From the NCBI GenBank assembly GCA_010279815.1, contig QEOQ01000561.1, forward strand, positions 144,605 to 208,604: a stretch of DNA of 64,000 nt, in the 5' to 3' direction. Both the position numbers and the translations under genes were made by a program. This stretch comes from Brachionus plicatilis. Its lineage: Eukaryota > Rotifera > Eurotatoria > Ploima > Brachionidae. Positions 1 through 11,430 of this stretch are shown here, one piece after another (within the stretch, counting starts at the first letter, position 1; every line of letters begins with the position of its first letter). The notes below the pieces were generated by a model that made no database searches, was not told the DNA's origin, and was given only the letters and a program-made list of their open reading frames with translations.

Positions 1-303
1 AGTATTTTTTTTTCTAATTTCATAATTACTTAATCGGATTTGTTCTTGATAGACTCATGAATTAGAAAAGCAAGGTTGAGTCTACTTTAGTGCAACTAAT
101 GCTATTTTTTTAAATTAAAAAAAAAATGAAAAATTCAAATTTAAATAATTAGTTGAAATTAAAAATTTATCAATCAACTAAAATTCTGTAAATAATTAAC
201 TTTTAAAGAAATTATTTTTTGTCATAATTAATTGATTCGATAGGTGTTTCTTTTTGAATAATTAAAATAAATAGACTAAAATTTATTTTAAAAATAAAAA
301 AAA

Positions 304-1243
304 TTATTTTTGCTGATGTTTATATTGCTCTCCAAAGACAACAGGATGATGTTCTCTGTAAGATTCAATATCTTTTCTAATATTGTCAGCCCTTTTTCGA
401 TACTGTTCGGCAAGTTCTAAATCCTTCTTGATGCCGTCTCCTTTTCTAAGCATCAGAGAAGCATTTAGGCAGCCAAGAAGGTCGTTTGAGTCACAGGCTT
501 TTTTAGTATATTCGAATGCTTTCGGAAGATTTTTTTCTACATTACCAGAGCCTTCCAAATAAATTTTGAAAAGCTTTAGGCATGCATAAGGATTTTTGTC
601 TTCGCAAGCTAAATTTAAGTAAGGCGTTGCTTCCTTTACATTTACCACAGAAGCACCTACACCATCTGATAAACAAATACCGGCATTTAGACATCCTTCT
701 GTTAGCTTGTATTCATCACAAGACAAAAAACTGTAGGTACAGGCCTCTTGAAGATCTTTTGTGCAACCTTAGGTGATTTTGAAGAAATTTTTAGCTTTTA
801 AGAAATAAATCCAAAGGCTTTTACCTCTTCCGAGAGATTTGTTTTTGGCATAGACTAAACAACTGCGCCCATATCCAAATTCGTCACAGTTTTTTTTGTA
901 CAATTTTGTTGCTTCGGAGTATTCTCCGCGGATATTTTCAAGAAAGTTTGCCAATCTATGACAGCCTTCGGGCGATTTTTCACTCAAACACTGAAAGCTA
1001 TATTCTACATATAAATTTTCCAGATAATCTTTAACTTCCTCTGGATTTTTCCAATCAAGATTTCCAACTTTTTGAGATTTAGCGTAGGTAAACGCCTTTT
1101 CGGGCTAAATGTCGAGCTTTTAATCTTTGAAATTTAATTCTTTTCAATTAAATAAAAATTACTGATTTTTGATGTCCGCTTATGATTTTCTGTATTTCTT
1201 CGACCACTTTTTCGTCATCTTTTTCTCTTGATTCTTTGCTCAT
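304..1243 (-). CDS. COA7: COA7-like Sel1-repeat protein, cytochrome c oxidase assembly factor
   Basis: Three exons (1243-1163, 1104-825, 767-304) join in phase to give 274 residues. The family is made of Sel1-like alpha/alpha repeats rich in paired cysteines and acts in the mitochondrial intermembrane space in respiratory complex IV assembly. The order of conserved blocks matches vertebrate COA7: EEVKDYLENLYVEY, then EKSPEGCHRLANFLENIRG, then LGRG/GCTKDLQEA across the second splice, then AEQYRKRADNIRK and a C-terminal VVFGEQ close to the family's LTFG end. Introns are 58 and 57 bp with GT..AG ends. The protein is about 40 residues longer than human COA7 (231) because of a charged N-terminal exon (MSKESREKDDEK) with no counterpart I know. 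The first cysteine of the family's CxxxC near the start is replaced (VEYSFQC). Transcribed away from POLR3G. The family call is firm; the first exon is inferred from splice phase. Confidence 0.85.
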
Positions 1244-1936
1244 TTTTTAACTTACAGCACTATTTGATATTTTCAAGCCTTTGTTGTTCTGCTCCTCTTA
1301 AAATAGTCCCTGAATTCCAAAAATAATCTTTTTAAAAATACATCAAAATTCAGTCCATATTCATGAACTTAAAAATAGCTGCAATATTGCAAAAATATTC
1401 AAATTATATAACAAAAATATTTTGTTTCATAACTTTTGCCAATCTGTATTGATATTAATCTCCTCTTAAAAAATTGACTTTAACATTAGCTTCAGGTAAT
1501 AATAAGTTTACTATCAAATATTATCTATGTGATCTATTGAAAATTTAAAATAAAAGAGAGTGAAAAAAAAATTGTTTGAAAAAATATTCTTTTTAATTTT
1601 TTATTTTTAATTTTAATATTTTTGATATTTAATTAAACATTTCGTAGCATCTTTATTCTTCTTTTTTTTTTTTTTTGAATATCAAATTTTTGATAAGGAA
1701 TCCAAAATTGAAAATCTTTATTTAAGCAAATTTTTGGTAAAAATTTCTGGTCAAAAAATAATTTAGTGTTAGGAATTTGTTGAACTTTTAAAAATATCAA
1801 ACCGATAATTCAGTCATTAGTTAAATCCTATTTTTTTAAATAAAAAATATAAGACAAAACTAAAGACGTGTGTTTATTTTTTTTAAATAAATTTAATTTA
1901 AATATTTAAAAAAATGAATTTTAAAAATAAAAAAAA
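1244..1936. other. Divergent intergenic region COA7 / POLR3G
   Basis: About 690 bp between two genes transcribed outward. It is nearly pure A+T with long homopolymer runs. No open frame, TATA motif or repeat that I can support; it presumably carries both promoters. Confidence 0.4.
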
Positions 1937-2646
1937 ATGGATGTTTTTCAGCCACCTCCACTTTATCCGGTAAGGGAAATTTTTGAAAAGAACTAATCAT
2001 TAACTAAATTTCATCTTATAGACTTTATTGTCTAGACCTCTAAATTTGGAAAAAAATGGATTTTTTGAAACGCAGCTCCAAATTAAAAAAAAATTCCGAA
2101 ATTTGATTCAGCAATCGTTTTTTTACATTGATTCAACCCATAGTATTCCAAAAAAAGGTGATTTTGAAACCACCATTGAACGCTATTCAGATCGCTTTTC
2201 CAAATCAAAAAAAAAAGATTTTGGCAAATTTAAACCTGACTGGTCTCGTTTGCCAAAAGAGCTGAAACATTTTTACGAAAAGGATCGCAAAAAACCCAAA
2301 CGTAAACAAGTTGCGCCCAATTTGGTCAAGAGTAAGATAAAGCGAATGAACGAAGATGATGATATTGATAAATTGGTCGATACAATTTCCAAAGATGAAG
2401 AAGAAGATAAAGAAGAGGCCGAAGAAGACGAGGAAAAAAAGAAAGAAGCAGCCAGCGAAGAAGAAAACGAAGAGATCGAAGGAGACGAAGAAGACGTGGA
2501 AGAAGTGATCTGATAATATCTTTTTTAATTAAATTATTCATTTTTTTTTTATTAAGGAAAATGATTATATCGATAATTATTTTGATAATGGAGAAACTTA
2601 TGGAGACGAAGACTTGGGTGGTGATGATGAGGGCCCTGTTTACTAA
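1937..2646 (+). CDS. POLR3G: RNA polymerase III subunit RPC7 (POLR3G-like)
   Basis: Exons 1937-1969, 2022-2504 and 2557-2646 join in phase. RPC7 is the acidic-tailed subunit of the Pol III RPC3/RPC6/RPC7 initiation subcomplex in the nucleus. Seen: PPPLYP, then a region ending PDWSRLPKELKHFY (family PDWRRLPREM), a basic stretch, a long Glu/Asp run, and the closing block NDYIDNYFDNGETYGD (family NDYINSYFEDGDDFG). Intron 2 uses a weak donor (GAA|GTGATC) but keeps phase and restores the C-terminus. The start is uncertain: the only ATG in frame lies just before tttttcag, which is itself a good 3' splice site, and vertebrate RPC7 has about 30 more N-terminal residues. The ATG given may therefore be intronic, with a missing upstream exon or a trans-spliced leader. 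Confidence 0.8.
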
Positions 2647-2745
2647 ATTTGTTTGAGTATTTTAAAATAAAGATCTTTTTTCTGTGTCTAATATTTGATT
2701 TAATATTTTTTTTTTAATTGAGAAAATTTTAATAGTAATAAAAAT

Positions 2746-5398
2746 TTATTCATAATAAACAATACAAATTTCGTAAAAACATCCATTGGATATCGATTCA
2801 GCTAGTCTGGAATTTACAAATTTTGTAAATTTTAAAGTTTCTTTGTCTCTAAAAACCAAAGCTACACAATTGTCCTCAGGGTTAACAGTTAGCAACTAGA
2901 AATAAATGATTAATCAAGTTTAAAATTTAATCTTCTCTTTAATTACTTCAGTATCTTCATCTCGAGCAATGTAGCTCACATTTCCACCACAATTTATATT
3001 CCAATTTTGACTGCCTAAATAAATCATTAAATCAAGTGCTTCTTTCTTAATCTCGTCATCATCATCTGTGATCAATGTGTAGCTTCCAGGTCTCCATCGT
3101 CTGATTTCACAATAATATTTAGGATCACCGAATTCTTTTTCTTCATTATTTTTAATTTCGAAATTTTCTGTCTTTCCTTCATTCCCATTTGAATTTTCTT
3201 CTTGCTCAGTTCTCACCTTTTTATTTAACGAAGAGCTACAACATGGCTTAGAACCATCATTATCTTCGTTTTCACTAATTTTCCTTTTATTAGGGGAATT
3301 GTTGGATAAATCCGATGAATTTTCCGAGTCTGAATCCGAAAATTCATCTTCATCACCATTTTCGATTTGTTCACTATTCGTATCATCATCATCTTCAGAA
3401 TATTCATCGGAATCAGTCTCATCTGATTTAGTTTTCGGAACAGTCGGATGCAATGCTAGTCCGGTCATGTTTGATAATGTCAAACCCATGAAATCAGAAG
3501 TTAAAACTCTTAATAATTCCTTAACAATTTCAGGAAGAGATTGAATATCAGCAATTTCATAGTTATGCCGATTGTATGGTCCTTTTTTTAACCATTTTAT
3601 GCTCTCGGACAAAACAGCTTTGTTAATTTGTTCATATTTTTCTTGCTTTAAATTGATTTAAAAAAATTTATTAAATAAATGGGAAAATTTTATTTTTCTT
3701 GCTGTTTTTTTTTCAACAAAAAAAAATTATATTTCTAAAAATTAATATTATAAAGATTCTTTAATATCAAAAGTCACTAATGCTCTAACAAACATCTATA
3801 AAATGATTGTATTCGAAAGTGATAAAGAATTTTAAATTTGATTTTGATAAATTTAATGTACTCAATACATGTAATTACTAGTCTCAGTCTCAGTACTAGT
3901 CTCTATCTTGTTTAATCATATAACTAGTCATATAATTTACGATATGTCTGACAATTCTTACTTTATATTTTAATAACAATTATTGTACAATTAGATTTAA
4001 TTCTCAAATCAATAATTTTTAATCAATAAAACGTTTGAAACTCATGTATTAAGAGGGTAAAGTTAAATAAAGTTAAATGGTAATAAAGCAGCTAAACATG
4101 TTTAAATTATTTGAAAAATTATTTAATAATATTTAAAAATTTGATAAAAGTAAAATTTATTAGGAAAATTTTACAAATATATTGTTGCAGTCGATAGTTT
4201 AGACTTAACTGGCCCAAATCGATTTAAGTTTTTAAAAATATTGGTTTTCATAAAGAAGCGTGAGAGGAAACCCAAGACAAAAGACCAGTACGTCAAGAAC
4301 ATAAATTAGAATTAAAAATCAACATTTGTATATTAACAGATATATTGAACTTAATTAATAAATAATTTTTTTTAATAGTAAATTTTTTGGTGATAAAAAA
4401 ATAGTAATCCAAAAAAATATTTACATGAAAAATTTTATCCAATTTTATCTCTGAACTTGATGAGAATTTCATTTGGATTCCTGTTTGATTAATTGGTTTT
4501 AGATAGCGTTCAGTAATCCACTCAAAAAATATATCTGGCTAAATAATTTTAATTTTTTCAATCCAAATTTTACTCTAAAATAAAAATTTACCTCTACTGA
4601 TTCATAAGAGTTTAATCCGGTAGGTATTTCTGTTTTTTTTTTAGCCTTGGGATTCACAGGACCATGAAACCAGCCATTGATGGACAATCTGGTCTTATTT
4701 TTCGACAAAATTTCAGCTACTTGATGAAATGAGCTGTCTGATACTTCAAAAAAAGCTAATGAATTCCGTCTTGGTATTAATGATTTGACGATTTGGACAG
4801 GCTCAAAATGTTCATTCACTCTGAACAGATCTAAATTTCCGCCATCCGATCCATCTTCGCACCAATCTTCAGGAACAAGATAGTAAATAAAGGCGATTCG
4901 TCGCCCATGCTGGTCTTGGTTTATGTTATCATCATGGCATAGCAGATAATCAGAAAATTCATATTTAGAAGAAGTGACATCGATTTTTGTCGATGACAAA
5001 TTAATATTGGTGATTTTTTTTAAAAATTCAAGAAATTGTCCATACAAAAACTGGTCTCTAAATTTGCTTAAATATTTGGATTTGTTTTTGCCAAGATCTT
5101 GAGTCTTAAATTATAGCTTTTAGACCGAGTGATGGAAATTTATTAGTTTTACTTGATGAAATTGGTAAAGATCGTTGTTCTTTTTGTGATATTTGAGCTT
5201 GGACTGAATTTCAGAGTTCAGTTCGTTAACAAAACTTGGATCAGAGACCAGATTTTGAATGACACAATGAGTGAATGGTTCATGTGAAATTGTTATTCCT
5301 TTTAGATCATCAATTTTGGTCCTTTTGCCATAAGACTCTTGTAATTTATTTATAATTGTATCATCGAATTCCCGCAGTAAATTGATTGACTCGGGCAT
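2746..5398 (-). CDS. OGFOD1: OGFOD1/Tpa1 2-oxoglutarate- and iron-dependent prolyl hydroxylase
   Basis: Five exons (5398-5153, 5104-4592, 4538-4425, 3645-2947, 2895-2746), all phase 0, give 573 residues (human 542). The family hydroxylates a proline of ribosomal protein RPS23 and affects translation fidelity and stress granules. The first double-stranded beta-helix domain carries the iron ligands in LLCHDD (H139, D141) and SFHQV (H209), with the 2-oxoglutarate arginine in TRLSINGWFHG (R221). The second, non-catalytic domain contains RRWRPGSYTLI and NCGGNVSYIARDED. A low-complexity acidic/serine insert of about 100 residues with a basic KRKISEN patch separates its halves, as in the human protein. 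The last exon gives LLTVNPED...CIVYYE, matching the family C-terminus. The 779-bp intron 4425-3645 is the only large one. Start ATG at 5398; an upstream in-frame TTG is not used. Confidence 0.93.
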
Positions 5399-7934
5399 TT
5401 TAGAGAATCTAATTTTCAAATATTTAAACTTTGGTAAAAATTTTGTTTTAGCATGTGTTATAGAGAATATTGAACTAATGTTAATTTTGATTTGAATTTT
5501 TGATTTTTTTTACAATAAAAAATTTTAACAAAAAATAAATAGAAATATAAGAATTGATTATTTAAATTATTAAATAAATTGTTTTGAAAAGAAAATTAAT
5601 TATTAAGAAAAATGACTGCTATTTATTATTTAAATTTTGATGTAAAACACTTTCTTAAAGTTATTTTCTAATTAAATTATATTTTAAAATTTTTTCACGG
5701 CCATAGTTGTATTTCTCTTTTAAATTAGATTTTTTATAATATAAATGATTCAAAAAAAAAATTGCCTAAAAATTAATTTTTTTTCGATTTAATTTGCAAA
5801 AAAAAATTGGGACTGTTGGGTTAAACTCGCACTCATAAATTCGGCATTGTCAATTTTGGAACAAACAACAAAAAAAATCCTAACTTTTTTACTATGAGTC
5901 AAAAAATTGATCTGCAAAATGTATCAGCTGATAAAACTTTGTACCACCCAAATAAAGTATCTGCAATGCCTCTGCAATTTTATTTTAATGATTTTCTAAT
6001 ACATTTAGTGCTTTGCAGACTTGCAGAGTTTTTGCAGACACTTTATTTGGGTGGTACAAAGTTTTTATCAGCTGATACATTTTGTAGAACAATTTTAAAA
6101 CATAGTAAAAAAGTTATTTCGTTTTAAGATTTTTGTTTTTGTTCCTTGTTCCAAAATTCACAATGCCCTTAAATTCAGCAATACTGAAAGATAACTAATT
6201 TTTTGCTCTATTTAGTCAATGATTTTTTTTCACAATATCTAGACATATCAGTTTGTAGATTAGACTGAGAGCGTTAAGAAAATATACACTATGAGTCCTA
6301 TCTTTCGTTTGAAACTATGACTCTCACCAACTATAAATAGAATATTTTTTTATTTGATTTGATTTCTTTGATTTTTAAGAGAGATTTTTGGTTTGAAAAT
6401 AAAATTGAGTATGGAAAATATTTTCAGAAAGAATTTATCTATTGAAATTTACATCTTTCATTAAAAAAGCAAGTGTTCTAATATACTTATAGATAATTTT
6501 AGTCTTGATATTGGCTTTTTTTTTCTAAAAATAAAAACTCTGCCCAAATCGACGACAGCCAAGAGGAAATTAAATGTTATTAATGTTATGCCTGAGATAT
6601 TCTAAATGAATATTTTAAAATATAAAATAATGACAAAATAGATACAAGTGAAGAAACAACTCATTTTTTTATGAATGTTATTGAATATTTTTAAATTTGA
6701 ATGTTGGTTTTCTTTTTTAAATTTTTTAGTTTTTTTATTAGAAAAAATTAAATATAATATTTGAATTAACTAAATATAAATTTAAAAAATTTTTTTTTTT
6801 AATTAATATTATCGCTAATTTTCTAGTGAATACAACGAAATCAAAACAAAGGTTCAAAAAAAGAGGTTTTTATAAAACAAAAAGTTTCAAATTATTTTGA
6901 AATTTATAACATTCTTTTAAAAAGGATTGGTAGCATTCATACCAAAATTGATTTTTTAAAATTTAAGAAATGGTTTTTAATTTATTTTATTTTTATTTTA
7001 TTTATCCTTATTTTGAGCCCGAATTAAACAAATCGAAAATAAAAACATCGAAGGACAAGCGCAAAATTTGCACTCCATTGCCTTGTTTATTTTCACAAAA
7101 GAAAATCAATCATTTAAATTATTTAATTTAATATCAATGGATTAATATTAAACGATTATTTTTAAAGAATGTGAAAATTTTTAATTAGCTTTTAATAATT
7201 TGGAGAGAGTGAAGTTGGGAACAATTTGGTTCAGATAAAATATTGATAACTTTTCAAAAAATAATATTGGTATAAAAAAATATTTTTAACAATAATTAAC
7301 AAATTTTGTTAAAATTTAAAACATTGTAAAATTTCGTTAAGTTATCATATTTTAATAGGAATTTAAACAGTTTTAAATAAATTTCTCTGCACCAGATAAA
7401 AAATGCTTCCAACTTCACTAACCCAATAATTTGATTAATTCAATTAGAACAAAATTGATCTTTAAATTTGATTTTGTTCTAAATTATTAGTAATAATTTG
7501 AATAAAAAAAAATATATTTTAGACTTTATTTATTTAAAAAAAAGCGATAAATAGAGCTAAAAAATTTAACAATTAGTACAGCTTCGAATACGATTGAAAC
7601 AATTTGCAGTGTGTTATTTTATTTTTAATTTTAATGATGACTCTTATTTGATAAGACATCATTTACTCTTTCTTTTGGTATATTTGAGCATAAACCTTGG
7701 TAAATAGGCTCAAATAATCTTATTTACTGCTAAAGTAACTAGATATATACCAAAATTTAGTCCTATCTTAAATTTTTAATGAACACATTTTTTATGAAAA
7801 ATTTTAAAAAATAATTTTCTATAGACCCAAAATGAATACAACCTTGCACTTTTGTTAATTTTTTTCAACATGCTTTTTTTATTTGTTATATAGAGTTTTT
7901 TAGCACACTAGATATTTTTCTATAAAGGACCGTC
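5399..7934. other. Intergenic region OGFOD1 / RPS8
   Basis: About 2.5 kb between divergent genes. It holds one hairpin MITE (5843-6167). The rest is AT-rich with no supportable exon; the 77-codon open frame at 5894 is the MITE itself read through. Confidence 0.5.
5843..6167. mobile_element. Palindromic MITE, GGCATTG termini, 9-bp target duplication
   Basis: The 325-bp element begins GGCATTGTCAATTTTGGAAC and ends with the near-exact reverse complement. Its inner arms are also inverted: AAAACTTTGTACCACCCAAA against TTTGGGTGGTACAAAGTTTT. The flanks are CATAAATTC (5834-5842) and CTTAAATTC (6168-6176), 8 of 9 identical, so this is a target duplication. A 9-bp duplication fits Mutator-like (MULE) transposases; that assignment is inference. 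Confidence 0.8.
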
Positions 7935-8810
7935 ATGGGTATGCTGTTTAAAATTTTTAAATAATATTGTGGTTATTTTTGAGGATTTGCGGTCACCAGA
8001 AAAAATAGCCGAATTAAAACTAAACATCTATTTGGGTTCTAATGGAATTTTTTAAGGTATTTCAAGAGATAATTGGCATAAGCGTCGTGCCACGGGTGGA
8101 AAACGACCCCAGCCAAGAAAGAAGAGGAAGTTCGAGTTGGGCAGACCAGCTGCCAACACCAGATTGGGCACTCAACGCATCCACACTATCCGTACAAGAG
8201 GCGGAAACAAAAAGTACAGAGCTCTTCGTTTGGACTCTGGTAACTTCTCGTGGGGCTCAGAAGGCGTTTCAAGAAAGACCAGAATCATCGATGTCGTCTA
8301 CAATGCCAGCAATAACGAGCTAGTTCGTACAAAGACTTTGACCAAGAGCACTATTGTACAAATTGACGCCACTCCATTCAGACAGTGGTACGAGGCTCAC
8401 TATGCTTTACCATTGGGCAGAAAGAAGGGCAGCAAATTGGTAAGATTAAAGGCTTTATTTAATTGCCCGATGATGCTTTAAATGATAGGTTTGAATAAAA
8501 TGAAAACAAAATCTCAGAGCTGACAAACTCTAACTGAGGGCAAACTTTTAAAACAAATTGAAAAAAATTAATTTTTTTTTTAAAGACCGAAGCCGAAGAA
8601 GCTGTATTGAACAAGAAACGTTCTAAAAAAACCATGCAAAAATACATCGAGAGAAGGAAAACTGGCAAAGTTGATTCAAAGATAGAAGAGTATTTCCAAG
8701 CTGGTCGTTTGATGGCTCGTTTGTGCTCGTCTCCTGGTCAATGTGGCCGAGCTGATGGATACATTTTGGAGGGCAAAGAACTCGAGTTCTATTTAAAACG
8801 TCTAAAATAA
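7935..8810 (+). CDS. RPS8: 40S ribosomal protein S8 (eS8)
   Basis: Exons 7935-7938, 8057-8439 and 8586-8810 give 203 residues (human 208). The first coding exon is only ATGG; the intron then splits the Gly2 codon, restoring [18 protein letters not shown]. Family blocks seen in order: [92 protein letters not shown] structural protein of the small ribosomal subunit. The tail lacks the ARKGK extension of vertebrates and stops at KRLK. Codon use is more GC-rich than the surroundings, as expected for a highly expressed gene. An intron right after the start codon is common in ribosomal protein genes. Confidence 0.97.
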
Positions 8811-9180
8811 AAAAATAAATTTTGTTTTAATGTATTTACTTCATTAAAATAAAATTATTAAAGTGAATTTTTTTTGTCTAAAAAAATAAGTGATCTGTAT
8901 TTAACAAAATTAATATATTAATTAATTAAAAATTCAAATAAATATTAGGGAAAATTTGAGAAAGAAATATTGCCTTCAGGCATTTCTGTCTGAATTTTGA
9001 CATGAAGTGGCTATCGAACTATTTTTAGTCAAAAGATTATCGACTTGAATCATAATTCAAGCTTTTGATGAGTTGTCTTGGATCATGTCGAAAGTATGAT
9101 CAAATATTCACAAAAAAACTTGATCAATAGCTAGAGGAATAATTGATAATCAGTTTAAATAGCAATAAATGAGTTAATAG

Positions 9181-9542
9181 GGTTTTGTGAATTTCAAGTA
9201 CAAAATGAACAAAAATTCTTCCTTTTTTGGTAAATTAAATTTAAAGATAATAAAATTTATTTTAAAAAATACTGCAATATAGTGCAAAATATTTTGTTGC
9301 ACCTTTTTTACTTAAAATAAAATCTTTATTTTCTTTATTTTTGGTAAATCAAATCAATAATCAATTTAAATCTTATTAACGTTTTTTTATTGTCCTATTT
9401 AACCTTAGAAAAATTATTTAATATAAAAAAATGTATTTTTAATGTATTGCAGTATTTTTTAAAATAAATTTTATTATCTTTAATTTTAATTTACCAAAAA
9501 AGGAAGAAATTTTGTTCATTTTGTACTTGAAATTCACAATAC
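9181..9542. mobile_element. Palindromic MITE with 9-bp target duplication
   Basis: Left arm GGTTTTGTGAATTTCAAGTA and its inverted copy at the right end; each arm runs about 85 bp (9181-9270 and 9450-9542) and includes a long segment around TTCCTTTTTTGGTAAATTA. Flanks AGTTAATAG (9172-9180) and AGTTTATAG (9543-9551) agree at 8 of 9 positions. The TGTGAATTTC terminal motif resembles the other MITEs in this window. Confidence 0.75.
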
Positions 9543-9690
9543 AGTTTATAGAAAGCTTTTTCATAATCCATTTATAGTTTCATATTTTTTAATCATTTCA
9601 GATTATTTTGTATAACTTTTGAAATCAAAATTTAAAAAACTTAATCTAAAATAACATTTTTTTAAATAATTTTCAAACTATAGTTAATAT

Positions 9691-9790
9691 TTATTTATTT
9701 TATTTATTTATTTATTTAATACTCATGCTGAGGCCGTTAATCGACCACTTTATCAGAGTCGTGTAAAAAAGCGACTCTGTCAACAAATTA
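9691..9790 (-). mobile_element. LINE-type 3' end with (TAAA)n tail
   Basis: Read on the minus strand: a short unique segment with the hairpin GAGTCG...CGACTC (9755-9777) followed by an (AAAT)n tail (9691-9718). Three similar tails occur at 47.7, 48.8 and 50.8 kb in the same orientation. A 5'-truncated non-LTR retrotransposon is the likeliest reading, without coding sequence to prove it. Confidence 0.4.
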
Positions 9791-9983
9791 TTTAAGTTAA
9801 TAATAGAATAAAAGTATAAAACTTTTTACAAAATTGTTGTTTAGTGTTCAAAAAAAAAATAATAAAAATTTCTAAGAAAAATTAATTAAAAATTCAACAA
9901 AAAAAGAGAAAAAAAGTTATCTAATTAAGATATAAAAAAGAGAAAGAAAGAAAAAAAAAATTTTTGATATAGTTAATATTTAT

Positions 9984-10226
9984 TAGTGTTTGGAACCGTA
10001 AAAACGGTCATTGATGCAGCCAAAAAATTTTTTGACCGTGATTTTGGCCGGCCAAATCATAGATGGACGGCCAAAAGTACGGCCAGTCTTAAATTTTCGA
10101 AAATTTAACCTTTTCAAGAAAAATTATTTTTTTCAAAAAAAATTTGACATTTCCTTTTGATATAAAATTTTTGGCAATTCTTTTTGCCTACGGTTCGACC
10201 ACCAAATTGATGGCCGCCCAACACTA
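9984..10226. mobile_element. hAT-like MITE, TAGTGTT(T)GG termini
   Basis: 243 bp from TAGTGTTTGG to CCCAACACTA, rich in GGCCG/CGGCC motifs unlike the AT-rich surroundings. Flanks ATATTTAT (9976-9983) and ATTTTTAT (10227-10234) match at 7 of 8, as for hAT 8-bp target duplications. A related copy lies at 47855-48091. Confidence 0.7.
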
Positions 10227-11052
10227 ATTTTTATCAATAGGTTGTCTTTTTCGTACTAGTTCCTTTTTTATTCGGCCATCTTAATTAAGAGCTTTTAATC
10301 ATTTTTTGATTATTCTACAAACGAATTTGAGTAAAATTTTAGAAATTCAAAACTTAAGTACTATCTATTTTTTGACTTTAAATTCATAAACTACGTCCTT
10401 TTAAACCCTAAATTTCATATTAATTTAAAAAAAAACTCTTGTAAAGAGGTCTAAAAATAACTAACATTTTGAATGAATAAAAAATACCAAAAATAAAAAT
10501 ACCCCATGATGATTAGTGAGAGAACGGATAAATATAGTTTGTTAGCATAAAAATAATTTTTAATGATATTGGGTTTAAAATTTAGTTAAAATATTCAAAA
10601 AATTATAAATTTAATTATTTTATTCAAAATTTAAATCAAATTATATACTTTTGAGACTTAATTTATATAAAATAAAGCTAAAATTCAAAAAAGTAAAACC
10701 AAAGATTGTTCAGAATTTTTGCTAGTTTATTTTAAAAGAAAATTTGTGCGTCTTGAGTGATCCCTGGAACTACATTCAATTCAAGTGAAAAAAGCATTGT
10801 TTTTGGCTTTTTTTCAATAAAATAATTTACACACCCTTTTTCATAAATAAAAATTTACAATTGAGCGTAGAAATTTTATGATCTTTCAAAATTTATATAA
10901 TTTTTAAAAATATTTCATTTTTATCATTAAAATTTGGGTCTGAAAGAACTACTACAATTTTTATGTTATTTTTAAACACCTTGGACCTAGGTATAAAAAA
11001 TTTTTTGAGACTGACAAGAAAAAATTAAATTTAGAACGTAGTTTACGAATTT

Positions 11053-11244
11053 GGCAAAATGAAAATAATTTTAAATTTTTACATTTTCATATTTTAAAAT
11101 TTTTGGTGCAATTTTTTAGAAAATAAAAAAAAAACTCGTCTAAATTATTTTGTTACGAAAATTTAAAATAAAAATTCTATGAAAAATTGCACAAAAAATC
11201 TAAAAATATGAAAATGTAAAAATATAAAATTTTCTACATTGTGC
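11053..11244. mobile_element. Palindromic MITE with GGCA termini
   Basis: Left arm GGCAAAATGAAAATAATTTT... and inverted right arm; the segment TTTTTACATTTTCATATTTT is shared by both arms. Flanks TACGAATTT (11044-11052) and CACGAATTT (11245-11253) match at 8 of 9. Confidence 0.7.
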
Positions 11245-11430
11245 CACGAATTTAAAGTCTAAAATTAGAATTTCAGAAAGCACTTAAGTTTTGAATTTCT
11301 TGAACTTAAAAAAGAATCTAAATTATTAAAAAAAATTGTTTCGAAGCTTTTTTTGAATTAAAAAAAAAACAATAATATAACAGAAATTTTATTTAGAAAA
11401 TTTAATTTTTCAAATGATAAATAAATTGAG

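Larger units (their letters stand above)
8811..11430. other. Intergenic region RPS8 / GPCR, MITE-rich
   Basis: A convergent 2.6-kb spacer with no exon. At least four transposon remnants are recognised: 9181-9542, 9691-9790, 9984-10226 and 11053-11244, each listed separately. Confidence 0.6.

Noticed and set aside
5894..6127. 77-codon protein
   Set aside because: It is a read-through of the two inverted arms of a MITE; the two halves are reverse complements.
8042..8323. 93-codon plus-strand frame opening with ATG
   Set aside because: It is the shifted reading of RPS8 exon 2; the RPS8 frame matches the family throughout.
9180..9551. hAT or Tc1 assignment for the GG-ended palindromic MITEs
   Set aside because: Flanks match over 9 bp rather than 8 bp or TA, so a MULE-like cut fits better.
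9721..9790. tRNA gene or tRNA-derived SINE head
   Set aside because: A hairpin is present but no cloverleaf and no A or B box could be read.
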